DNA of 64,000 bases. Origin: Cyclaneusma minus. Its lineage: Eukaryota; Ascomycota; Leotiomycetes; Marthamycetales; Marthamycetaceae. Each line of letters starts with the position of its first letter. Within the stretch, counting starts at the first letter, position 1. Under the pieces are notes generated by a model. The model ran no database searches, was not told the DNA's origin, and saw only the letters and a program-made list of their open reading frames with translations. Below, piece by piece: positions 23,287-36,830 of the stretch. A program made the translations under genes and the position numbers. The DNA is taken from assembly GCA_037179335.1 (NCBI GenBank), contig JAKZHN010000018.1, forward strand, positions 248,001 to 312,000, read 5' to 3'.

Positions 23287-25398
23287 CAGCTTTATAATAT
23301 TTAAAGTCAAGGGCTTATAAATTAAGTCTTTATCCAAATTATTTATATATTAGTTAAACCGTTTATTTAAAGCTTTGATTTTTTTTAATTAAATTTTAAT
23401 ATTGGGCTGCAATAGATAAATTAAATACATTTTTAAATTGGACAATTAAATTTGTAAATCCTGCCCTAGCTTTTTATTAAATATATTAAGCCTTTATATT
23501 TATAGCTTTAAAACTTATAAATTGGATTTTAAATTCTTAGCTTTTTTGAATAATGATAATTTTATTTTTTGGCTTGCTAATAATATATTCGTTAAAAATA
23601 AAAATAAAATAAAATTTAAACAATTTGCTTTTGGGCTTGGCTTTAAATTTGGTTTTAAATATCCTTTTTTTTTAAATTAAGCCTTGCGTGCCAAAGCTAA
23701 TATATTATTAATTTAAAGGCCTATTAAGGCAAATATTTTTGAATTTTAATTATTTTCTGGATATAAAAAGCATAAATTAAATATTAAAAATTTTAAATCC
23801 AATTCTTTAGTATAATATTTTAAATAAATAATATATTAATAAAAATTAAATTTTACAATATTATAAAATAATTATAAAATAATTATAATTATGCTAGAAG
23901 GGTATTTATTTGTTGTTTTCTTAGATAGCTAATAATAAATTCTTTTAAATAATTTATTTTTAGTATATAAATAAGCTTAAATAATATTTTGAAAAATTAA
24001 ATTGAAATTGTTTTATAAACCCAAAATTAAAGGGGCTAAAATTAGAATAATCCGCTGGCTAATTTTTTTAAATTATAAATAATTGGGTAAAAATACTTTT
24101 TTTGCAAATATTGCTATAGGTTTGAATTACCAGTTTTAATTTTTTATATAGTATTAAAATGCTTTTGCTTTTTTTTTTGCTATTAAATTCTTTTTTTAAT
24201 AAGGTTTTTTATTATAAATTTAAAATTTAAAAATACCTATTTTAAATATTTTTTTAATTTTAGCCTAATTTGCGATTTTAAATAATTTATTTAAAATAAT
24301 GATTTTGACTTTCCAATATAGCTAAAAAGCTAAAGCTATATTTGATTTTTTTTAATAATAGAAAAATTATATAAATAAATAAATTATCCAATATATTGCA
24401 ATAGAAATAATATTTCAACTCTTTTTTTTAAAAAAAATATATCCAGAAAAAAAAATAGATAAAAAAAATTATTTAGCTTTTAGCTTTTAAAAAAGTTTTT
24501 TATTTTTTATTTTATTATTATTATTTGAAAAAAACCCTTAATTATTTAATTTATTAAAAGGCCTGGGTTTTAAAGGACGGCTTTTTTAAAAAAAACTTAA
24601 TAAATTAAATAATAAATGAATTTTTAAACGTTTTTTTGGCTATGGATAGTTTAAAATATTAGCTATAAATATCTGCTTAAATAAAATTTTAAAGATTGGC
24701 TTTAATATTTTTATTTTTATTATTTTTAAAATTGGCTTAAATTCTAATTTTAAATCCAATTTACTTTTCTTATTAAATAAAAAAATAAAACTATACTTTT
24801 TTGGCTTGCTAAAATTAGCTGGATATGTTGGCTTTTATTTTGTGCTATTTTTAAATTCTGCAGCGCTATAAAGTATATTTAGGATAATTCTTTTTTTTAA
24901 TATTAATTATTTTATAAAAGCCGTTCTATTTGTTATTTTTTTATTTAAATTAGGATTTTAAAATCTAATAATAATTATTTAATATTCAAAATGCTTGGTC
25001 CATTATATAATTTAAAGGCTTAAATAATAATTTTTTAGCATAAATTGTTTTAATTATTTTAATAGCTTTTTAAATTGCTTTAAATTTTTTTAATATCAAT
25101 AATAAGGGGGAAAATATTAATATAAGTTTTAAATATACGCTATATATTAAAAAAAATTAAAAAAAAATTATTAGGACCAGCTATATTATTTATAGCTTTT
25201 ATAGCTATTTATAAAACTATTTTTTTTAAAAAGCTTTAAAAAGCTGGATTTTATAATATTAAAAGCACCCTAAAAACTATATAATAGCGCTTATTTTTGC
25301 CAAGGCTATAATATACTTTTATTAATACAAATCTAATTTAAATGCTCAAAAAATTGATTTTTGCTTAAATTTATTAAAACACTCTATATTAGTATTAT

Positions 25399-25578
25399 TA
25401 TTACAATACTAACTTAGCCTTAGCCTTAGGCACCTATACGTGACCTCACGTGTTTTTAGCGCTATAAAGCCTGGCGGCAGCTTTTATAGCTGCGCCCTAG
25501 CGCTGGAAAGCTTCCCTTTCTAGCTTATAATATAAATTTATTTTAATTTTTATTTGCAATTCTTGCTATATTGTAATA
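25399..25578 (+). repeat. Element A, 5' LTR
   Basis: The outer half is G+C-rich (GGCACCTATACGTGACCTC) and the inner half is mutated. Its last 48 bp differ from the 3' LTR at 23 positions, all transitions in the RIP direction. The outer half also contains CACGTG. Confidence 0.85.
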
Positions 25579-25872
25579 ATTTATAAGCTTTTTTTCTGGT
25601 TAATTTAAAAATTTTGATTTTTAAATGCCCTTGATTTTTATAAATCCAAACATAATTTTTTATTTTGTAATAATAGTATATTGCGTAGCCCTAATTTTAA
25701 TATTTAATTTTAATATTTTTAATTTGCTAGTATTATTTATATAAACCTGTTTCTACTAAATCCTATTTTATTCTTATATTTAATCCAAAATTTTAAATTT
25801 CTAATTATTATTAATATTATAAGCTTTGCCGCAAATTATATAATAGCAGCTGCTATTATTCTAAAAAATATA

Positions 25873-26100
25873 TATTATCACACGGGGCCGAGGAGGGCGC
25901 TTTGCGGGCATCCACGAGGCATATACGCTAAAGGTGCGCAAAAGGCGAGCGTTGCTTATTAAAAAAGCTAAGCAAAGCTTTTAGCGCACAATATTTAAGC
26001 GCTGTTATTTATATTTAAAAAAAGCAATGGCTTTTTTTTATAGCTAAAAAATATATATAACGCATTTTTATTTATTAATTTATTTTTAACTATTATAATA
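25873..26100 (+). repeat. Element B, 5' LTR
   Basis: The outer part (25,879-25,960) is a striking G+C island (CACACGGGGCCGAGGAGGGC). The same positions in the 3' LTR read TATATAGAGCCAAAAAAGAC. The inner part is mutated relative to the 3' LTR. Confidence 0.85.
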
Positions 26101-26126
26101 AAATAGCCGCTTTTATTTTAAAAAAT

Positions 26127-26450
26127 TGTGACGATTTAAAAACTCGTTCGTGCTAATAAGCTGAAACTTAGTTAGCAGATTATTATATGCACTTATATAT
26201 AATGGTGCCACAATAAATTATATACACCAAGGGTAAACTATAGCATTGCCAAAGCAATGGCCACCACTATTATAATAAACAATACCTTATACAAGCTTAA
26301 TATTTTAAAAACCAAATTAACGCACCAAGCATATATAAAATCTTGGGACACAAAGGCTAAAACAATTAATATAAATAGCAGGCCTTTATTTTTTAAAATT
26401 AATTTTTGAATTTTCCAATTAATCTTATTGCAAAACACTGAATTATAATA
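26127..26450 (+). repeat. Element C, 5' LTR
   Basis: The outer end (TGTGACG to GCTGAAACTTAGTTAGCAG) is preserved; the inner end is mutated (TTATAATA for CGTAACA). A 66-codon frame on - inside it has a 63-codon counterpart in the 3' LTR. These are LTR sequence, not genes. Confidence 0.85.
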
Positions 26451-28839
26451 TAATTTTAAATTTCTCTAAAATTTAGCAAAATGTTAGCGAATTCGAAAAT
26501 AAATAAAAACGGAAACCATTTTTTTACGCAGCAAATATAGGCTTTTACTTTTTAGCAGCAAGCCGCCATATATGCAACAGCCCAGCAATATTAAGCAAAG
26601 GCCTAAATTATTTAATACGCTAAAAACCTTGCTGCCTAATATTAATAAAAAGGTTTTTTAAACAAATATATTATACCTGCCGCCCTATTGGCCAAATTTA
26701 ATAAAAAAGGCTAGAAAAAAATTAATAAACGGCAATTTATATTTAAAAGCAGCTCGCCAATATAAAAAATAATTATATTTAAAAAGTCGCAGCCGTAAAA
26801 AACAAATGCCATAAAACAATTAAAGCAATAAAATACAATAATATAAAAACAGCCCCTGCTAGCACTTTTAAAGCGGATATTCCAGCAATTTATAAATATT
26901 AAATACTGTCAAAAATCAACTTTTTTAATGGGTTTGATAAAAGAAAATACCTTTTTTAAAAAAATTAAATAAAAGCCAAAATTCGAATGGATTTATTAGG
27001 CCAATTGGCTAATATACAATTTTGGTATATTTACAATTAAATATTAAAAAAGGCTATAAAATAAATTTAGCCTTAAATTAAAATCTATATTGCGGAAATT
27101 CCCATTTTTACCACCAAATTTTCAATAATATTATAAAAGCAATTAAATTTGGCGTACAATAACCCAAAACTTAAAACAAAAGCCCTAAATAAGCTAGCCA
27201 AAACGATTTAAAGAAAAAAAACAAAAAAAGTAGCATTTTTATTGCTAGATACAACAATTTCTTAATACAAATTAGTGGCCTAAATTAACCGAAAAATTTG
27301 AAAATTTGAAACCTTTACCAAAAGCTATTTGCCAGCTTTACCGCTATAACAGCTTTTGCCAATTTTTTTTAATATATTCTATATATTAATAAGCTATAAA
27401 TTATAGCGGTAATTTTAAAAAGCTTATCCACAAAATCCAAATACAAAAGCTTTAGCATTAAAATAAAAGGGTTAAAAATAGCATTAAACACCTTTAGCTA
27501 TAGCTATACCAATTTAAACGCAATAAATTTATTTGCGGTTTTTAATATAAAGGCAAAATGGATAATTAAAGCTATTTTAAATATCAGAAAGGCTATAAAA
27601 TAATACTTTTGCTACAAAGCTATAAAGTACGCGGTTCAAGCTTGCAAGCTATTTTTCGCAAAAGCCTTAAAAAACTAGAATGTTTTTTTGAGGCCAATTT
27701 AAGTAAAAACGCAAAAAATTGAAAAAATTAATTGGTTTAATTTTTAAAAGAAAATTAAAGCGAACCACAAAGCTAGATTTTTGGCAAAGAACGGAATTAA
27801 AAAACAATATATCAATAGCAAATCCCTTTATTATTTCTATTTTTATTATTTCTATTTTTATTAATTAAATAAAGTATACTATTATTTTAATTAATAATAA
27901 ATATTTATTTTTTGAGATAATTATTTCCTCTTTTATATAAAAAAACTATTTTTAGCATATTTTTTTTAATAATCCAAAACTTATCGGCTTTTATACGGGC
28001 AATAATTTAAATTATAAAATTGTTATTTATATAATACGGCTTTAATTTAATATTAAAAAATATATTATAAAAAAAGCAATTATATATATAATATTATATT
28101 ATAACCATAATATAATATTTAAACGGGCCTAATTAAAACACAAAAAAGCAGTAATTAATACCTATAAAAAAAATTAAGCTTTATATTAAATGGCCAAATA
28201 ATTAGCAATTAATATAAATAACCATACCAAAAGATAAATATTGCAAAACTTAAGACGGTAATATTTACCAGGCTTGCTAAAAAAAAAGAAAAAACAATGC
28301 CTATTTTTTAGCTAATATAAAAACGGCTTTAAAAATTAAGGTATTTATAAATCCAAAAAAAAATTGCCAAAATATTAATAGGGTATATTAAATAAATTCG
28401 ATCGGAAAAAAGCAAATAAGCTTTTTTTAAAAAAAAAATTAACCACCATATTAAATTAAAAAACAATAAACGGCAAAAACCCCGTTATGTTTTAAAAACT
28501 TATATATAAAATAAGCCGGAAAAGGCTTTTAATATTAAAAAAAACCTCTATTAAATATTTAAAAAAGGGATTTATACAAATAAATAATTTATTAATAGCA
28601 GCTCCAATGCTATTTATTAAAAAACTAAAAAAAGGCCTGCGCTTTTATATAAATTATTGGGCCTTAAATAAAGTATTTAAAAAAAACTCTATTTTCCCCC
28701 CTAATTTATAAAATTTTATAAACAACTAAATAGGCCAAATAATTTACCAATTTAAATATAATTGCGGCATTTTATAAGATTAAAATTGCTAAAAAAAACA
28801 AATAAATAACGGCCTTTTGCACTTGGTATAAATTGTATA

Positions 28840-29080
28840 AATAAATAATAACCCCTTTTAGGCTAATTAATATCCCAAGCATTTTTTAGCAATATATTAA
28901 CCATTATTTAATTGAATATTTAAACGATTTTTATTTAGCATATATAAATAATATATTAATTTATATAAACGGCTTTTAAAGCTATACCGCAAATATATAT
29001 AAAAAGCCTTAAAACAATTTTAAAAAACCAGACTATAATTGGATATTAATAAGTGCGAATTTAAAACTAAATTTATTAAA
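28840..29080 (+). pseudogene. Element C reverse transcriptase relic (Ty3/Gypsy)
   Basis: In one frame, 28,911-28,961 reads IEYLNDFYLAYINNILIY, matching the Ty3/Gypsy segment around YLDDILIY. The catalytic Asp codons at 28,947-28,952 are now Asn (AAT AAT), Cys is Tyr, and Gln or Trp codons are stops. Further on, a stretch matching the LDINKCEF region can be followed. All changes are the expected G-to-A or C-to-T. Confidence 0.8.
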
Positions 29081-31023
29081 TACTTAAATTTTATTACTAA
29101 AGCCAATTATAATAACTGTATTTTAAAACAAATAATTATACACCCTAAAAGAATTAAGGCTATTACCAATTGGCTATTATTTACCAATCTAAAAGGCGTT
29201 TAAAAATTTCTAAAATTTGCCAATTTTTATAAAAAGTTTATACAAAATCTTTTTAAGCTTTATTTACCCATTATAATTTTGGTTAAAAAAACCAGCCCTT
29301 TAAATAAATTACAAAAACCGAAAAAGCGTTTATACAATTTAAAACAATATTTATTTTTATTCCAGCTTTGGCAGTATTTAACCCAAAATTTAAAACGTAT
29401 ATAAAAATTAATATTTTAGGCTATAACAGAAATAAAGCGCTATCTTAAATAAAAAGCAATAAAATAGCATAAGCTATCGTCTTTTTTTTTATAAAAAAAT
29501 AGCCTATAAAATACAATTATTTAATTTATCATAAAAATTTGCTAGCAATTATTAAATGCTTTAAAATATTTGTAATCAATTTAAAAATAATATAAAGGCC
29601 ATTTTAAATATAAATAAACTATAAAAATCTGGAATATTTTATAACAGCTTATATACTATTTAAATAATAAATAAAATAGGCTTTTTTGCTAGCAAATTAC
29701 AATTTTATAATTATATATATATTAAAAAAGCAAAACATTATAGCAAATGCCTTATTAAGGCGAAATTAAAATATGCCAGCCAATTTATTAAATAAGCAAT
29801 TTATTTATAAAACCATTATTGTATTAAAGAAAAATTAAAAGTTATAAACGGGATAGCTATTTTAATATTAATGGTGAATAAATTATTAAACCTAATAAAT
29901 ATGGCAAAAATATAAAAAAACGGCTTTGATTTAATAAAAAAAAAGGTTAATTCCTTTATATGTATAAATTAAGGGCTTTTTTTTAAAAAGCAGAGGGGCA
30001 AAAATATAAAACATTTATTACTAAAATAAAAATTAATTAAATTAATTACGAATTTCGGCCTAAATAATAAAAACCAAATAATATATACAAATTTACAAAA
30101 ATTATAAATACTAAAATACAAATCTTTAAAAATAATATTTATTTAAAAATTATACAATAATATTATTATAGGCTATTTTAATAATATATATATATATATA
30201 ATATTATTTCGGCGGTTTCTTTTAGCCTTTTATAAAATAAAATATAAAAAGAAATTGCGAATTGCAATTTATACCGCTATATAAAGGCTTAAAAAAAGAT
30301 TTTTAAAGCTTTTACTAATTTCGGATTAAATTTAATTGCAAATTTTAATGGATTTTATAATTAATTTACTAAAAAGCAATGGTTATATAAATATTATTAT
30401 AATAACCAATTGATTAAATAAAAACATAATTATTTAATTTCCAAAAAAAATTATACCAAAATTAATAGCAGATTTTTTTATTAAGTTTTATTATTCGTAT
30501 TACGGCTTATTTTTGCATATTATTTTCAACTGAAAACCGCAATTTATTAGCCTATTTTAAAAAAGGTTTTACAAGCGTTTAAAAATAAAACAATTTCTAT
30601 TTATAGCCTTTTATTCAAAAACGAACAAAGCTATAAAACAAATAAATGCAATTATTAAAAAATTTATACAAAGTTTTATAAATTACAATTAAAAAACATG
30701 GGCCAAATTATTATTATACGCCCAGCTTTTAATTAATATTTATATAATTAAAACAATAAAAACAAGCCCCTTCTTTATAATACATAAATATAATATAAAG
30801 CCATTTAATTTTAATGCCCTTTTTATTTTCGCCAGTTTTAAATTTGCTATTGATTAAATAATTGCTTTAATTGCAAAATTTAAAAAGCTAAAAAAAATGG
30901 AAATAATATATTATAACAAACGCACAAAGAAAAATAAAAAAGTACGAAAATCAATATTAAAAATAAGGTAAAAAATTTAAAATCGGTAATAAAGTATGAT
31001 TAAACTTAAAAAACCAATATATA

Positions 31024-31158
31024 AACCGTTTCAGCAAAATACTAAATTAAAAATATATTAAATACAAAATAATTAAAATAAAAAATACCCATAATTATAA
31101 ATTAAACCTATTTAATAAAGCATATAATATATTTTATGCCAATTTATTAAAACAAGCC
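31024..31158 (+). pseudogene. Element C integrase C-terminal relic
   Basis: 45 codons stay in one frame with a single stop. They keep the pattern of the Ty3/Gypsy integrase tail: a Lys/Leu-rich start (KILN), then KNTHNYKLNL, then a VFHANLL-like end (IFYANLLKQA). The family's Asp and Val codons appear changed in the RIP direction. Confidence 0.65.
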
Positions 31159-33395
31159 TTAATTAATTTTCTGCTATTATAAAAAATCACAAATTAGCAA
31201 TCGCCAGCAATAATAAAAAATAAAATAAAATAAAATTCTGAATTATATTATAGCTAAATAAATAATATAGATTAAACGAAAATTTAGGGTAAAATATAAA
31301 ATAAAATAAATAAAATATAATAAAATTACCTAAAAACCAAATTGGGCTTTAAAAAATATTATAGCCCTAAACCTTTAAAAATCTAAAAAAAGAGAAAAAG
31401 CGAAAAAAGCATATAACCTTTAATTTTAAAAAAAAACCACGAAATTAAGAGCCATAAAAGAATATATATTTATTTATATTTATTACTAGCTTTTAATTAG
31501 CCTTGCAGAATTAATATATTTAGCAGGCCTTAATATAATAATGGGATTTATAAAAAGGCATTATAATCCTTAATTTGCCCTTTTTTTACAAAGCCTTAAA
31601 AATTCAAAAATAAAAACAATAAAAAAAATATATATTATTTTTAATTTAGTAATCCAAGCATATTAATATTAAAGTAATTTATAAAGGCTTATTTGAACCA
31701 AATATATAAATTTAAATTCTTTTAAGCGTATTTAATTAAATTATACGCTATTCAGCGGGTAATTACACATATATTCGTATAACTTTATATATAAAAAACA
31801 AAAAGAATTTATATTATTTTTATGCACAAACCTTTAACCGTTAAGCGCCATTCAAATCGAATTATATAAATAATAAATTTAAATTTGCGCTAAAAACCCG
31901 ATTTTAGCCTATAGCCAAAATTAAATCCGCAATTTTTAATTGCATTAAAAAACGTCCAATGCCATTTAAATTACTATTACGCTAAAACGCTTATATAGGC
32001 TTTATAACTATTTTATATAATATATATAATTTAAAACAAATACAAGCAAGGACTTTAAAATTTTATTAAGGTATATAATTCGCAGTCCTACGAATTATAA
32101 AAATTATATATTAAAAAGCATTTTTAATTATATATTATAAAAAACAAAAATTATATAAAAAATAAGCGCCAAAATAACCAAAAGTTAAATTTTGTATATT
32201 ATATAAATTAAATTGACTAAGCCAAAAAATCGCCAATATTAAAAATATTAATGCCATTCAAATTCGTTAAATCCACCAAATTTGCCAAAACCAAAATTTT
32301 ACTATATTTAATTCTTTAATTATTGTAAATAATGGAAATATAAAAGGCGTTTCCGGTTATTTAAGAAACAAAGCCTATATAATTAGGCTTTTTGGCGTCA
32401 AGCCTTTTTTAAAATACATTATTGCCGCCGTCGTTATTATTGTTATTAAAAGGAAAAGAATATATAAGCCGGAAATTGCAATAGCTACACAACTGGTAAA
32501 AATAATTAACACCTTAACCAAAATTAATATAAACCAGCAAAATAAACCAAAAAAGCCGAAAATTTATAATTATTATTTTAATAATTTATAATTACCCAAT
32601 ATTAAAAATAAAGGCCTATTTTATATTTAATGCGGCCGCAATTATTATATTTTTAAATTGACGGAAAGCTATAAAAAGCAATAAAAAAACCATTAATTTA
32701 AAAGGGTTAAATCGAAATTAATAAAAAAAAAAACTATTTATATAATTTTATTAATTGAAGCGCGTATCATTAAATTTCCAATAATTTTAAAAATTGCGCA
32801 TACAAATCTTAATTAATTGGCCAGGCTAAAAATCGGAAATTTAATACTGCTTTGGCGTTTAAATAAACGGTTTAAAAATATTGCTATAAATATTAAGGAT
32901 AGTAAAACCAATTTTATAATTATATAAAATAAAAACTGGAAAGCCACCAAAATGCAAAAACGCGTTATCAAGCATTTTAAAAATGGCATAATTAATATAG
33001 GCCGGTAAAAATAAAAAATTAGCTAAAATTGGTAAAAATTAAATCGCCATAATATTATTATAACTAATATAAAATTATGCAATATAGCTGCAATAAACGT
33101 GGTAAAACAAAATAAAGCTAGCAATTTAAAAAATAGGGAAAAACGGATTTTTAAATAACTATTTTAAATTTAGCATTGCCAAATGCATCCCGGAATAAAA
33201 TTACGAATAATATATATTACAACCTTAAATAAAGGGCTTCGAATTTAATTTAATGTATATAATGCATGGGAAAAAGCTAATTAAAAAAACATTGCAATTG
33301 CCAAAAGCCGAAGGGCCTAAAAATTGCAAAAGCGCGGGTTTGGAAAAGCCGGAATAATCAGGATAAAGCCAACGGATTTTTTTTTTCCAATATAT

Positions 33396-33407
33396 GGAAA
33401 GGGGGGG
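33396..33407 (+). other. Polypurine tract of element C
   Basis: GGAAAGGGGGGG, followed by TAA and the 3' LTR at 33,411. This is the primer site for plus-strand synthesis, and its place fixes element orientation as +. The seven Gs escaped mutation in surroundings where most G is lost. Confidence 0.8.
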
Positions 33408-33410
33408 TAA

Positions 33411-33754
33411 TATAATAATTTTAAAACTTATTTATAATAATAAGCTAAAGCTTAATTATAAAACTATTATATATACTTATATACAATAATGCTATAATAA
33501 ATTATATATACCAAAAATAAACTATAGCGTCGCCAAAGCAACGGCCACTACTATTATAATAAGCAATACCTTATATAAGCTTAATATTTTAGAAACCAAA
33601 TTAATGCACCAAGCATATACAGAATATTGGGGCACGAGGGCTGGAGAAATTAATATAAATAGCAGGCCTTTATCCTTTAAAATTAAACTTTTTAATTTAG
33701 AATTAAATCTCAAACTTTCCAGTTAACTTTATTGCAAGGCATTGGATCGTAACA
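33411..33754 (+). repeat. Element C, 3' LTR
   Basis: The inner (left) half is mutated (TATAATAATT for TGTGACGATT). The outer half keeps GGGGCACGAGGGCTGGAG and the end GGATCGTAACA. It carries about 20 bp near 33,690-33,710 that the 5' LTR lacks. Confidence 0.85.
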
Positions 33755-36729
33755 AAAATAATAATTTGGCAAAATAATAATTACCCGATTTGCCAGCCGC
33801 AAATCTGGTAATAATTTTATTTATAAAAATTTTGTCAAAAGCCTTAAAAACCAATTTTGCACAATTTTAAAAAAGCTTAATATTAGCAACAATACCGGCA
33901 AACTCCGTGCGCCAAATTAAAAAACCGCGTTTAATAAAGGCAATAATATACCTATTAATAATATTAATATATGCGCTACTAGTATTAATAATACAAAATA
34001 GCCTAAAAGCCTTTTTATTTTAAATTAAAAACCATTTAATAGCCTTTTTTAACCAAATAGCCAATTTATTAATACAAATTAGCCTAGGCAAGCTTAAAAT
34101 TAAAATGCTTTAATTAAAAACGCGGGTATATTGTATAAAAACAAAATTAATTAAATTCCCGCTTTTATTTTTAGCTTAGTTTAAAATTAAGCAAATTTAA
34201 AATTTAATAATTTTATAATTGTTTAATAAATTATTTAAAAATTTAAAGCCAAAAAAGAATTGCGAAATTGCAAGCCGAAATTGCAATTCTTATTTATAAA
34301 CGTAGCCTATTTAGCTTAAATTCCAATAATAAGCAATTAATTGCCAAAAAAAATTGCATGCTTAAACATTTCCGCATATTAAATATTAAGCTATATTATA
34401 TATATAATATATACAAATACTATAAATAATTTAATTGCTTATAAAATTATGTTAATACGCAATTTTAAATTTTCCTTTTAGAAAATAATATAATTTATAT
34501 TTATTACACTTTAATTGCGTTTAAAAGCCGTATATGCATTATATAATAATAATATTAAATAAATTATAAATTGGAAAAGATTTTATTAAAAAAAAATTCA
34601 ATATTAAACGCAATAAATCCGAAATAATAGCGCATATTATACGCATTAAACTAATTTGCTAAAAAGGCTTAAAAAATTAATTATTGCAAAATAGAAATTT
34701 TTCTTTTTTATATAAAAAATATATTTTGTATATTCTTTAATAATTAGTTTTTTTTAAACTTTATAATAATATTAAATAGTATTTTGTTTTTTTTAAAAAA
34801 GCAATTAGTTATAAATTAATATATAATATATATTTAATATAGCCAAAAAATATTAAATATAAAAATAGGCCCAATTTCCGATTTAAGGCCAAAAATATAT
34901 TTAGCGCAAATGATTTAAAAAAGCAATATAACAATTATAATAAATTATAAAATTTGTATAATATTTCAAAAAATAATACAGCAATTTAATATTAATTTAA
35001 TTGCAAAAGCAAAAAAAATAATTATTATTAAAATAAAAGCCAGCAATGCGGCCAAAATTAATATCGGCTTTTTTTATACCTTAATTGCGATTTTAATAAT
35101 TATAGGCTATTTAATTGCATTTATAAAAAAAATTGCTAGAAATTTAAATATAAGGCTTATAAATATAAATAGCCCAATAATAAAGCGTATATTTTAAATA
35201 ACAATAATTTTGGCGGCCGTAAGAAAGAAAAAGGCCAATTATATAAAAATGGCTTTAATTATAGCCGAAATTATGGTAATTATAATTTAAATAAATATAA
35301 TTAAAAAAACTTATAAAAGCCGCAAATAAAACCCCTAATTTTATAAATTATAAGCATAAATGTAACGGCTAGAAAAAAAGGAAAATTGCTAATAATTGCC
35401 TAATTTAACGACTTTTTTATAAAATAAAAGCGTATAATAATCGATTGCTGAATTGCAGTTAATATTTAAAATATGGTTTTTGTTTTTGCCTTTATTAATA
35501 ATAAATTAAATAAAAATTTTATATTATTAATATTTGCAGAAAAACAAAAATAAATTAATATATATACGCAATATTTATAAATTTGCTTTTTTAATAAAAA
35601 TAAAATAAAAATAAAATAATGTTATAAAATCTTTACTAAAATTTTTAATAATAAGGGTAATATAATAAACCAGAGCATTAAAATATATAAAATATTTGCG
35701 TATTTATATAATTTGGTTTTAAATATATTTTGGTTTAAATAAGCAAGCAATAAATATTATAATTGGGCTAAAACCAGCTTTATTTATAAATATTAAATTA
35801 AGCATAAGATTGTTGCTTAAAATAAGCTGGATAAAATAAAATAAAACGAAATATAATAATTTATATTTTAAATATAATAAATAGGAAATTATTATATATA
35901 AAATATTTTATGCACAAAAGCTGGAAATATAATATTAAATTATACAAAATAGTATTTAGCAAAATAAATAAAAGGCTGTTCTTTATAAAAAGTGCTATAA
36001 ATTTAAATAAAAATTATATTATATATATATTAAATAAAACACCAAAATTCTAGCAAAAGAAAATTGGATTTTAATATGCTTTTAAGGCCGTAAATTGCCA
36101 AGTATTAAAAATACCCGCAAAAAATATACGGTAAAATTAAAAATCAAGGTTAAAGCAAAAAATTAAAATGCAGAAAACCAAAAAGACTAAGCCATTTTAA
36201 TAATATTTTTAATACAGTAAAAGCTGGTATATTATTTGCACATTTCAATTAAAGTTATGCTACAAAAGTCAAAATAAGTTTATTTTATTAGTTTATTTAT
36301 AAATTGTTTAAAAAATAGCTAATTACGTTAAAAACATATCTTAATAGTATATTAGCAAAAAGCTAAATTTACAAATTAAAAAATTTAGCAAAAGCTTTTA
36401 TATTATTTATATTTTTAAAAAATGGCTTGCATTTATGCATTAATTATAGGGGATTAAATAATATTATTATTAAAAATTGCTATTTATTTTCTTTAGTTAA
36501 TAAATTTTTGGCTAAATTAAAAAAAGCCAAAACTTTTATTAAGCTAAATTTTAAAAATGTATATTATAAAATTTGTATGTAAAAAAATAACAAATAAAAA
36601 ATAGTATTTCGTATAAAATATAATTATTTTAAATATTTAATAATGCTATTAAAATTAGCAAATATGCTAGCTATATTTTAAGCCTATATAAATATAGCGC
36701 TTAGGGAGTTTTTAAATATTATTATAATA

Positions 36730-36830
36730 ATTTAGTTTAATAATATTTTAACTTATTTAAACCTTTTTGGCAAATATAATAAGCATATAAAAGCCGTATT
36801 TAAAAAGCTATAAAAATATTTTTTATAAAA
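36730..36830 (+). pseudogene. Element B reverse transcriptase relic (Ty3/Gypsy)
   Basis: FNNILTYL at 36,736-36,759 corresponds to the FDDILTYL-type catalytic loop with both Asp changed to Asn; the codon before it is TAG, probably from Trp TGG. The next stretch (KYNKHIKAVFKKL) fits the conserved HVKAVF helix. Confidence 0.6.

Larger units (their letters stand above)
26127..33754 (+). mobile_element. Element C: Ty3/Gypsy LTR retrotransposon, innermost and youngest
   Basis: 7,628 bp. The LTRs are 26,127-26,450 and 33,411-33,754; they align except for about 20 extra bases in the right copy. The left one starts TGTGACG and the right one ends CGTAACA. Target duplication AAAT is at 26,123-26,126 and 33,755-33,758. 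An intact purine run (33,396-33,407) stands three bases before the 3' LTR. The interior reads gag-pol on +, with reverse transcriptase near 28.9 kb and an integrase C-terminus near 31.1 kb, so the gene order is the Ty3/Gypsy one. It landed only 26 bp inside the 5' LTR of B. Confidence 0.85.

Noticed and set aside
26238..26438. 66-codon hydrophobic frame on -, with a similar 63-codon frame at 33,522-33,713
   Set aside because: The pair looks like a conserved small membrane protein, but both lie inside the two LTRs of element C, so the similarity is that of the LTR DNA.
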